Assembly (NCBI GenBank): GCA_049510055.1
Contig: JBEKZI010000052.1
Span: 1 to 15,034 of the forward strand
Direction: 5' to 3'
Length of the DNA stretch: 15,034 nucleotides
Source: JALHTV01 sp049510055
Lineage (GTDB): Bacteria > Planctomycetota > Phycisphaerae > SM23-33
The position numbers and the translations under genes were made by a program. Below, in pieces: positions 7,758 to 13,938 of the stretch (position 1 is the first letter of the stretch; each line of letters opens with the position of its first letter). The notes beneath the pieces are model-generated. The model worked only from the letters and a program-made list of their open reading frames with translations. It was not told the origin of the DNA and made no database searches.

Positions 7758-7916
7758 GGCATTAGAACACCTGGCATTAGGCATCCGCCTTCGCCCTGGG
7801 GGCTACGGCGGACAAGTCAGGCACTAGGCACTTCAGAGGGACCAGGGACCGGGGACCAGCAGAAACACCTCTTCGATCTTCCGGTCCTCCGGTATTCTGG
7901 TAATCCCGTATTCCGG
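7758..7916. repeat. Cluster of short degenerate direct repeats in intergenic DNA
   Basis: Three families lie side by side. GGCAYTAG occurs at 7758, 7773 and 7820. GGGACC occurs three times with a 7-bp period at 7838, 7845 and 7852. CCGGTATTCTGG (7889-7900) recurs as CCCGTATTCCGG (7905-7916), a 16-bp period with 10 of 12 bases matching. None is coding in any convincing frame. Apart from the tRNA, its candidate promoter and the two hairpins, I see nothing else in 7471-7951. Confidence 0.6.
7785..7816. repeat. REP-like hairpin element, copy B
   Basis: An outer stem CCGCC/GGCGG (7785-7789 with 7807-7811) encloses the same TTC/TAC internal loop as copy A and a short inner stem GCCC/GGGC. ACAAG follows (7812-7816), as in copy A. 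Relative to copy A the fourth stem base has changed from G to C and its partner from C to G, so pairing is kept. Confidence 0.65.
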
Positions 7917-7932
7917 TCTTTTGTTTCTGCGG

Positions 7933-7938
7933 TATGAT
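7933..7938 (+). promoter_or_regulatory. Candidate -10 element of the FAD oxidase gene
   Basis: TATGAT ends 13 nt before ATG 7952, and no Shine-Dalgarno sequence precedes any candidate start. If it is a real -10, initiation near 7945 would leave a leader of only about 7 nt. No good -35 is seen; the nearest spaced hexamer, TTCCGG, matches poorly. Confidence 0.3.
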
Positions 7939-7951
7939 GGTCCGCATCACC

Positions 7952-9385
7952 ATGAAGGCGCCGTCGACAAAATACAGTCCCATTACGTCCGAGATCGTCG
8001 AGAAGCTGCGGCGGATCGTCGGGCCGGCGTACGTCCTGTTCGGCGACGCCGAGCGGTTGGAACCCTTCTCGCACGACGAGATTCCCGAGCGGGGCTACGC
8101 CCATAGCCCCGAGGCGGTCGTGCGGCCCGGTTCGGCGGAAGAGGTGGCCGCGATCATGAAGCTGGCCAACCGCCGGCTCTTTCCGGTCACGCCGCGCGGG
8201 GCCGGAAGCGGCCTGTCCGGTGGGGCGGTGCCGATCTGCGGCGGCGTCGTGATGCTCATGGACCGGCTGAACCGCATCCTGGAGATCGACCGGGCGAACA
8301 TGATGATCGTGGTCGAGCCGGGCGTCATCACCAACGACATCAATCTGGCCGTCAAGGAATTCGGCCTGTTCTACGCCGGCTATCCCATGAGCCTGGAAGT
8401 CTGCACCATCGGCGGCAACGTGGCCGAGAACGCCGGCGGCGCCAGGGCCGTCAAGTACGGCGTGACGGTGCGCTACGTCGTGGGCCTGGAAGTCGTGACG
8501 CCCACCGGCGAAATCCTCCAGCTGGGCGGCAAGCTGCTCAAGGACGTCACCGGCTACAACCTCGTGCCCTTCATGGTCGGCAGCGAGGGCACGCTGGGCA
8601 TCTTCACTAAGATCATCCTGCGGCTGCTGCCGCTGCCCAAGGTCAGCGTGGACCTGCTGGCGCTGTTCCGCACCGTGCCCGACGCCATCGCCGCCGTGCC
8701 GCGGATCATCACCACCGGCGGCGTGATTCCCACGGCCGTGGAGTTCATGGACCGCCTGGCCGCCCAGACCAGCTGCGACTACCTCAACGAGACCCTTCCC
8801 TACCAGCAGGCCGGGGCGATGCTCCTGGTCACCGTGGACGGCAGCGACGCCTCCGCGGTGGAGGCCGACTATGAGGCCGTCGGGGAGCAATGCCTGGCCG
8901 CCGGGGCCATCGAGGTCTACGTGGCCGACAACCTCACGACCAGCGAGCGAATCTGGCGCGTGCGGCGGAACATCGCCGAGGCCTTCAACATTCTTTCGTT
9001 GCGGCAGACCGATGAAGACCTGGTCGTGCCGATCGCGCAGATTCACAAGCTCGTGGAGGGCATAGGCCGCCTGTCGAAAAAGTACGACGTGGCGATTCCC
9101 TCCTACGGTCACGCGGCCGACGGAAACATCCACACGCGGATCGTGATGAACCCCGCCTGGTCGGACCGGCAGTGGGAACAAACGGTGCCAAAGATGCTGC
9201 ACGAGCTGTACGAGTTGACGGCCTCGCTGGGGGGGAAGATTTCCGGCGAGCACGGCATCGGCCACAAGCGGAAGGCGTACATGCCGCTGTTCGTCTCGGC
9301 CGACGTGCTGGACGTCATGCGGGCGATCAAGCGGGCGATGGACCCGCGAAACGTGCTCAATCCTAGTAAGATTTTTGACGTTTGA
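7952..9385 (+). CDS. GlcD/lactate-dehydrogenase-type FAD-linked oxidase
   Basis: A 477-residue flavoprotein of the vanillyl-alcohol oxidase superfamily. Family members oxidise 2-hydroxy acids such as glycolate or D-lactate; the substrate here is unproven. The N-terminal PCMH-type FAD domain shows PRGAGSGLSGGAVP, GGNVAENAGGARAVKYG and GSEGTLGI. The C-terminal FAD-oxidase domain shows GHAADGNIH and GKISGEHGIGHKRK. The length is usual for GlcD. ATGs at 7934, 7937 and 7952 are in frame and none has a Shine-Dalgarno sequence. I prefer 7952 because TATGAT overlaps the first two; this is uncertain by six codons. No GlcE or iron-sulfur GlcF partner lies in the window. The end overlaps the convergent transglutaminase gene by 23 bp. 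Confidence 0.93.
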   Translation: MKAPSTKYSPITSEIVEKLRRIVGPAYVLFGDAERLEPFSHDEIPERGYAHSPEAVVRPGSAEEVAAIMKLANRRLFPVTPRGAGSGLSGGAVPICGGVVMLMDRLNRILEIDRANMMIVVEPGVITNDINLAVKEFGLFYAGYPMSLEVCTIGGNVAENAGGARAVKYGVTVRYVVGLEVVTPTGEILQLGGKLLKDVTGYNLVPFMVGSEGTLGIFTKIILRLLPLPKVSVDLLALFRTVPDAIAAVPRIITTGGVIPTAVEFMDRLAAQTSCDYLNETLPYQQAGAMLLVTVDGSDASAVEADYEAVGEQCLAAGAIEVYVADNLTTSERIWRVRRNIAEAFNILSLRQTDEDLVVPIAQIHKLVEGIGRLSKKYDVAIPSYGHAADGNIHTRIVMNPAWSDRQWEQTVPKMLHELYELTASLGGKISGEHGIGHKRKAYMPLFVSADVLDVMRAIKRAMDPRNVLNPSKIFDV

Positions 9386-10832
9386 TCGCCGGCTGAGGGG
9401 CTTGGGGCTGAACTGTCGCGGCGTCGATGCGGAATAATCCCATGGTCATGGCCCCGTTTTGGTAGTCGCTTTCCGTCCCGTCGCCGGCGGAAAAGGCGAT
9501 GTGGCCGACGTCGTAGCCCAAGGCTGCGTCCATGGGGACCCACGTACCTTTCAGATACACCATGAACCAGGCGTGGGGAATAAAGACGTAGTGTTTGCTG
9601 TTGTTGGGGTCCACGGCGTACACCGTGCCGGAGACGAATTTCGCGGGGATTCCCACGGCTCGGCACATTCCCGCCGCCAGCACGGCGTGCGCCTTGCAAT
9701 CGCCGCGACGCGTCTTGACGACTTCCTCAGCCGGGGCGTAGCCGGAGGCCTCCTTGTGCGTGATGTACTGGCGCACGAAGGCCTCAATCTGCCGTGCCGC
9801 GTCGCCGGCGTCTTTGGTCCTGCCGACCGCCTGGCGGGCCAGCGCAGCCACCCCTTGGCCCGCAAGATAGGGGGCGGGTTTCAGGGCGTCCAGGGCGTTG
9901 GAATCTTGGCCGTTGTAAGGCAATGCCGCGCCGGAAGGGATCTTGGTGGCCGTGACGGTCACCGTCAGGCCGCTGGGATCGGCCACGACGGTTTGGTTGT
10001 CGTAGTTCGGTATCAGCAGCCGGGCCTGGGGCTTGGGCGAAAGGTGGTATACCACGCCGCCGGCGGTGGCCAGGTTGTTCAGGGGCGCGGGACTGTCCAG
10101 CACGATGGTGCTGCGGTCCATCGGGGTATTTTTGCCGAGGGCGAGCGCCTGCGTGCAGGCGACGTACTCCATCTGGATGTCGCCCATGGTCGACAGCATC
10201 TTGCGCTGCTTGAAATTATCGTCGACGTAAAGGGTGTGTATGTCGCCGTGGTTGTTTTGGATTTCCCAGGCCCATTCCTTCTTGCCCAAGACGTCTATTT
10301 GCTTGCGGCCGGTCACGCGGGCGGTGATGGGGCAGGGGTCAAGATCGGGAAGGACACACTTCACGTAAGAATAGGTCAGGCCTTCTTTTAGGTTATAGCG
10401 TTTCTGAAGCAGGCGGATGCCCTCGGCGAGCAAGGCGCCCCTGGGCCATTCCGCCGTTTGCGGAGCGCCCGGTCTGCCTTGGCCGAGGATCGCCACCCTG
10501 CCGTCCGGGGCAACCGTGCCTTCCACCACCTGCGACGTAATGGAGGAGCTGGAGACCGTCTTGAAGGCCAGCGGCTTGCCCTCGGGCGTTTCCGTCTGCT
10601 CGCGGGTCTCGGCGATGGTGACGGGCGTGCCGAAATGGTTGATGCAGAGGATGTCGGTCTCTTTCGTGACCACTTGGCCGGACTTGACGTCGCGGGAAAT
10701 GACCCTGGAACCGACTTTGACGCCCTTGGCGAAAAGGGCGAAGTACTCCGTCTCGTCCGCCGCGGCTCGTGAAGCGGCGGCCAGGGCCACCAGGCCGATC
10801 AAAATCATCAGACGGGAAAAATGGCGTGGCAC
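9363..10832 (-). CDS. Exported transglutaminase-like protein, paralogue 1
   Basis: A 489-residue protein with a signal peptide (about 1-25, ending RAAA) and no lipobox. An uncharacterised N-terminal region of about 320 residues precedes a transglutaminase-like core with a full Cys-His-Asp triad: Cys379 in RRGDC, His420 in PHAWFMVYL and Asp435 in PMDAAL. Family members with this core act as cysteine proteases, peptidases or crosslinkers; which applies here is unknown. The GTG start is supported by AAGGAA (plus-strand 10839-10844), 6 nt upstream. It is clearly paralogous to the next gene, including a 31-bp identical DNA block (9955-9985 here). The stop lies inside the 3' end of the convergent oxidase gene. 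Confidence 0.88.
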   Translation of the reverse strand: MPRHFSRLMILIGLVALAAASRAAADETEYFALFAKGVKVGSRVISRDVKSGQVVTKETDILCINHFGTPVTIAETREQTETPEGKPLAFKTVSSSSITSQVVEGTVAPDGRVAILGQGRPGAPQTAEWPRGALLAEGIRLLQKRYNLKEGLTYSYVKCVLPDLDPCPITARVTGRKQIDVLGKKEWAWEIQNNHGDIHTLYVDDNFKQRKMLSTMGDIQMEYVACTQALALGKNTPMDRSTIVLDSPAPLNNLATAGGVVYHLSPKPQARLLIPNYDNQTVVADPSGLTVTVTATKIPSGAALPYNGQDSNALDALKPAPYLAGQGVAALARQAVGRTKDAGDAARQIEAFVRQYITHKEASGYAPAEEVVKTRRGDCKAHAVLAAGMCRAVGIPAKFVSGTVYAVDPNNSKHYVFIPHAWFMVYLKGTWVPMDAALGYDVGHIAFSAGDGTESDYQNGAMTMGLFRIDAATVQPQAPQPAIKRQKSY

Positions 10833-10913
10833 AGTTATTTCCTTACTTGGGCCGGCGGCATTCGGCTGGACATGTATAGGCTAACAAACGGCTGGCGAAA
10901 TCGTACTTCATTT

Positions 10914-10949
10914 TCATCGCGTTCCTTGCGTTCTTTGCGTTTTTTGCAA
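10914..10949. repeat. Degenerate 9-bp tandem repeat at the end of a transglutaminase gene
   Basis: Four units on the plus strand are TCATCGCGT, TCCTTGCGT, TCTTTGCGT and TTTTTGCAA (10914-10949). On the minus strand the units supply the last codons and the stop of the upstream transglutaminase gene. This looks like an extragenic array that has become the end of a reading frame. Confidence 0.7.
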
Positions 10950-12443
10950 AAGAGCTCGTGGGGCCGTCGCGGCCGGGGCCGCCGGCGCGGTCCGTGGCAG
11001 CACGCGCAGGGTGTCGATTCGAAAGTTTCCTATCAGGGTCGCGGTGTTCAAGTAATCGGCGGGGCTGCCATCGCCGGCGGCGAAGGCGATGTGCCCCACG
11101 TCCCAGCCGCCCGGCAGCGCCGCGTCGAAGTGGGTCCATTGTCCGTCCAGGTAGGCCATGAACCAGGCATGGTAGCCGAAAACGTGCTCAAAACCGTTCC
11201 ATTCATCGACGTAAGCGATTCCGGCCACCACCCGGGCCGGGATTCCCACCGCCTGGCACATCGCGGCGCCGAGCACCGCGTGCTCCGTGCAGTCGCCTCG
11301 GCGGGTCTTGACGACCTCCGCGGCCGAGGCGTAGCCGACCGTATAGTCGTCCTTGGTGGTGATATAGTCTCGCACGAAGGCCTCGATCCGCCGCGCCGCC
11401 TCGGAGGCGTCTTTCGTCATTCCCACCGCCCGGCGGGCCAAGGCGACGATCTGGGGGTCGCGGCTCTGGAGGTACATCGTGGGCTTCAGGGCCGCCAGGG
11501 CCAGCGGATCGTCGCCGGCATACGGGAACGCTGCGCCGGCGGGAATGTTCTGGGCCGTCACGGTCACCGTCAGGCCGCTGGGATCGGCCAGCACTTTTTG
11601 ATTGTCATAGTTCGGCACGGCCAGTTTCGCCTGACCGTTGGGCTCGAAGTGATACGCGATGCCGCCGGCGGCCTTGAGGTTGTGCAGCGGCTGGGGACTG
11701 TCGAGCACGATCTGGTTCGTTAGGTCTACTGCGGCGTTTTCACTGAGGGCGTACTCCTGCGTGCAGGCGACGGTCTCCACGTTCATGCCCGCCGCAGTGG
11801 CGAGGGTCTTGCGAGGCTTGTAGTGGTCGTCCACGTACACCGTGGACGAGATGCCTTCCGTCTTCGTCTGGATTTCCCACAGCGTCTCCTGCCGGCCGAG
11901 AATGTCCACCGGTTTGCGGCCGATAACGCGCACGGTGACCGGGTGCCCGCGAAGGGACATGGCGTCGAACTCGATGTAGGAATAGATCAGGCCTTCCTCC
12001 AGGCCGTAACGTTTTTGGAGGAGGAGGGCGCCTTCGCTCATCAGCGCGCCGGCGGGCCAGTCCATGGTCGTGTGTGATTGGGAGGGGCCGGCGGCCCCAG
12101 TGGTGATCAGCATCTTGCCGTCAGGAAGGATCCTGCCTTCCGACGTTTGGGACATCAGCGAGAGGTCTTGAATGCTCTTGAACGCCAGCGGCTTGCCGTC
12201 GGCCGTCTCGGTCTGCTCTTCCGTTACCGTCATCGTTACCGGCGCGCCGAGGCGTTCGGCGCTCATGGACACCTTGTCCGTCGTGATGATTTTGCCCTCG
12301 TGGACGCTGCGGGTATGGATGGAATAGCCGATTTTCGAGCCGTCGGACAGGATGGCGAAGTAGTCCGTCTCATCCGCCGCGGCAGCTCGGCCCGCAGCCG
12401 TTCCCACGACCGCAAGCGCGATCCACAGGAGTTTCTTCCGCAT
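10914..12443 (-). CDS. Exported transglutaminase-like protein, paralogue 2
   Basis: A 509-residue protein with a typical signal peptide (MRKK, a hydrophobic stretch, then AAAADE). The layout matches paralogue 1: an unnamed N-terminal region beginning DETDYFAIL, the shared segment DPSGLTVTVTA, then a transglutaminase-like core with Cys385 (RRGDCTEHAVL), His425 (YHAWFMAYL) and Asp440 (HFDAAL). The whole triad is present, so it is probably active, in the periplasm or outside. The ATG follows GAAGGGG at a suitable distance. It lies 81 bp upstream of paralogue 1 on the same strand with no clear terminator between, so the two may form an operon. The C-terminal tail (LLQKTQRTQGTR) is encoded by a 9-bp tandem repeat and is unlikely to be part of the ancestral fold. 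Confidence 0.88.
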   Translation of the reverse strand: MRKKLLWIALAVVGTAAGRAAAADETDYFAILSDGSKIGYSIHTRSVHEGKIITTDKVSMSAERLGAPVTMTVTEEQTETADGKPLAFKSIQDLSLMSQTSEGRILPDGKMLITTGAAGPSQSHTTMDWPAGALMSEGALLLQKRYGLEEGLIYSYIEFDAMSLRGHPVTVRVIGRKPVDILGRQETLWEIQTKTEGISSTVYVDDHYKPRKTLATAAGMNVETVACTQEYALSENAAVDLTNQIVLDSPQPLHNLKAAGGIAYHFEPNGQAKLAVPNYDNQKVLADPSGLTVTVTAQNIPAGAAFPYAGDDPLALAALKPTMYLQSRDPQIVALARRAVGMTKDASEAARRIEAFVRDYITTKDDYTVGYASAAEVVKTRRGDCTEHAVLGAAMCQAVGIPARVVAGIAYVDEWNGFEHVFGYHAWFMAYLDGQWTHFDAALPGGWDVGHIAFAAGDGSPADYLNTATLIGNFRIDTLRVLPRTAPAAPAATAPRALLQKTQRTQGTR

Positions 12444-12511
12444 GGCGTGCCCCTTCGTGTGAGCGGAAATTCCTTCCGGCTTTTTCCGCCGGCCGAACCG
12501 CCATCGTCATG

Positions 12512-13498
12512 CTATCCCGTCGGGTAAAACTCCTCAAGCACCGCCTCCCAGTGCTGCGGCCGCGAGACGCCGACGAAGGCCGCGCGGACCTTGGCCGGCG
12601 TGGGGTGCATGCGGGCGTACTTGATGCCGAACTTGCGCATGATCTTGGCCGCTCGGTCGCCGTAGGTGCGATGGGCATGGTCGAAATGCCAGGCCAGGTG
12701 CTCGCGCTGCTCGGCGAGGCCGGGGGCGTAAGGTTCGCGCCCGGCCGCCAGGTCGGCCACCTGGCGGAAGAACCACGGGTTGCCCAGCGCGCCGCGGGCC
12801 ACGGCCACGGCGTCGACGCCGGTGGCTTCCAGCATGGCCAGGGCGTCGGCCGGGCGGAGCACGTCGCCGGAACCGATGATCGTCGTGTCGCCGAACCGCC
12901 GCTTGACGGCCGCGATGAACGCCCAATCGGCCCGGCCGAGGTACTTCATCTCCACGCTGCGGGCGTGAACGCACAACCCCGCGACACCCAGCTTCACCGC
13001 CGCCTCGGCGATCCGCCAAAAAGCACTGTCGTCGTCGGCGTTGCGGAACTTCTGGCGGAGCTTGATCGTCACGGGCCGGTCGGCGGCCGCCAGGACCGCG
13101 CGGATGATCTCGACGGCCTGGTCCGGCTGGCTCATCAGGTAGCCGCCGCGCTTGCGGGCCAAGGCCTTGCGGACCGGACAGGCCAGGTTCAGGTCCACCA
13201 CGTCGAAGCCCATCTCGCAGATGATCCGGGCTGCCGAGGCCATGACGGCCGGATCGCTGCCCAGAAGCTGGCCGGCGATGGGGTGGTCCTCGTCGGCCAA
13301 CTGCACCAGCCGCCGCCGCAGCTTGCCGTCGACCATCAGGAGCTTGTCCAGCATCATCTCCGTGGAGCAGTAAACCGCCCCGTGCCGGCGGCACAGCAGC
13401 CGGTAGGCCAGGTCGCTGTAACCCGCCAGCGGCGCCAGCACCACCGGGAAACCGATAGTGACAGGACCGATACGGAAGGACTTTAACTCCGTCGTCAT
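12512..13498 (-). CDS. dus: tRNA-dihydrouridine synthase (Dus family)
   Basis: A 328-residue FMN enzyme that reduces uridine to dihydrouridine in tRNA D loops. Visible family features are APLAGYSDLAYR (22-33), the catalytic Cys107 in NLACP (103-108; many relatives have NMGCP), KLR near 146-148, VHARSVEMKYLGRADW (177-192, an FMN/tRNA motif), and the phosphate-binding GSGDV plus VAVARGALGNPWFF (209-213 and 231-244). Length is normal for DusB/NifR3 types, but the subgroup is not certain. I chose ATG 13498 because the Dus fold begins a few residues later. A further upstream in-frame start adds about 47 residues unlike Dus that span a good extended -10 element. No Shine-Dalgarno sequence precedes 13498. 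Confidence 0.93.
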   Translation of the reverse strand: MTTELKSFRIGPVTIGFPVVLAPLAGYSDLAYRLLCRRHGAVYCSTEMMLDKLLMVDGKLRRRLVQLADEDHPIAGQLLGSDPAVMASAARIICEMGFDVVDLNLACPVRKALARKRGGYLMSQPDQAVEIIRAVLAAADRPVTIKLRQKFRNADDDSAFWRIAEAAVKLGVAGLCVHARSVEMKYLGRADWAFIAAVKRRFGDTTIIGSGDVLRPADALAMLEATGVDAVAVARGALGNPWFFRQVADLAAGREPYAPGLAEQREHLAWHFDHAHRTYGDRAAKIMRKFGIKYARMHPTPAKVRAAFVGVSRPQHWEAVLEEFYPTG

Positions 13499-13938
13499 AA
13501 CAGCCGAAAAGTATAACAGTCTCCCCCTGCGGGGCGAAGGCGATCGTGCGCCGCTGCCGTGAGGCGCGCCGGGTGAAAATTCGAACTCTTGGTTTTCTCC
13601 GGCGTATACTTTTGTATGGGCGATCTCCGGAACTGGCACACCCCACGAAGGTTAGCTACTGCCGAGGCGCCAAAGACTGGAAGAGTTGGAGAAACACAAA
13701 AAGCTTAATGCCGCCCTGTAGCCATCGCGGGTACCGGCGGAGGCGGCCGGTGCATGGAAATCTTGGGGGGGCAAAGCAGGACGCTATTCGCCGGGCGAGG
13801 CCAGGGGGCGGAAACATAGGAAATAGGGGAGGGTGCGGGAACGTTTAACGAAAAGGCGCGGAACGCGTCCCGCACGGACCGGAATGCGACGGCCGGGCGA
13901 GCGGCAACCTCTGCCAGGGGCGGGCTTGGGAGAACACG
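13499..13938. other. Intergenic region upstream of the efflux adaptor
   Basis: About 440 bp between divergent genes with no convincing gene. It holds the Dus promoter, a TATACT on the plus strand (13605-13610), and a hairpin with an 8-bp stem GTACCGGC/GCCGGTGC (13731-13738 with 13746-13753, one G-U), bracketed by CCAT (13722-13725) and ATGG (13754-13757). G-rich DNA follows to about 13840. The stretch could be a structured leader of the adaptor gene, but I recognise no known riboswitch. Confidence 0.4.
13510..13518 (-). promoter_or_regulatory. Extended -10 promoter element of the Dus gene
   Basis: The minus strand reads TGT-TATACT, a full TGn extended -10 with a five-of-six hexamer. It ends 11 nt before the chosen ATG, so the transcript leader would be only about 5 nt. 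The -35 position is weak (TTCGCC), as is common with extended -10 promoters. Confidence 0.5.

Noticed and set aside
7817..9265. Long minus-strand open frame (482 codons) opposite the oxidase gene
   Set aside because: It is the antisense of a clearly recognisable GlcD-type gene, is His/Gly/Arg-rich with no recognisable motif, and arises from high GC in third codon positions.
12463..12489. Hairpin GCGGAAA/TTTCCGC as a terminator between Dus and transglutaminase 2
   Set aside because: The stem is only 7 bp with a 13-nt loop, and no T-run follows on the minus strand; part of it precedes the transglutaminase ribosome binding site.
9459..13486. Plus-strand open frames at 9459-10391, 10821-11723 and 12509-13486
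   Set aside because: Each lies antisense to a minus-strand gene with intact catalytic motifs (two transglutaminases and Dus) and has no motif or ribosome binding site of its own.
13499..13646. Longer N-terminus for the Dus gene
   Set aside because: The added residues do not resemble Dus proteins and cover the extended -10 element.
13616..13708. Thirty-codon ORF just after a TATACT on the plus strand
   Set aside because: The -10 would lie only 5 nt before the ATG, placing initiation inside the start codon; there is no ribosome binding site or recognisable product.
13765..13850. Cyclic-di-GMP-I riboswitch suggested by GCAAAGC and G-rich sequence
   Set aside because: The paired motifs of that class (GCAAACC followed by GGGACGCAAAGC, then a distal GGGTTGCCG-type element) are not present in order.
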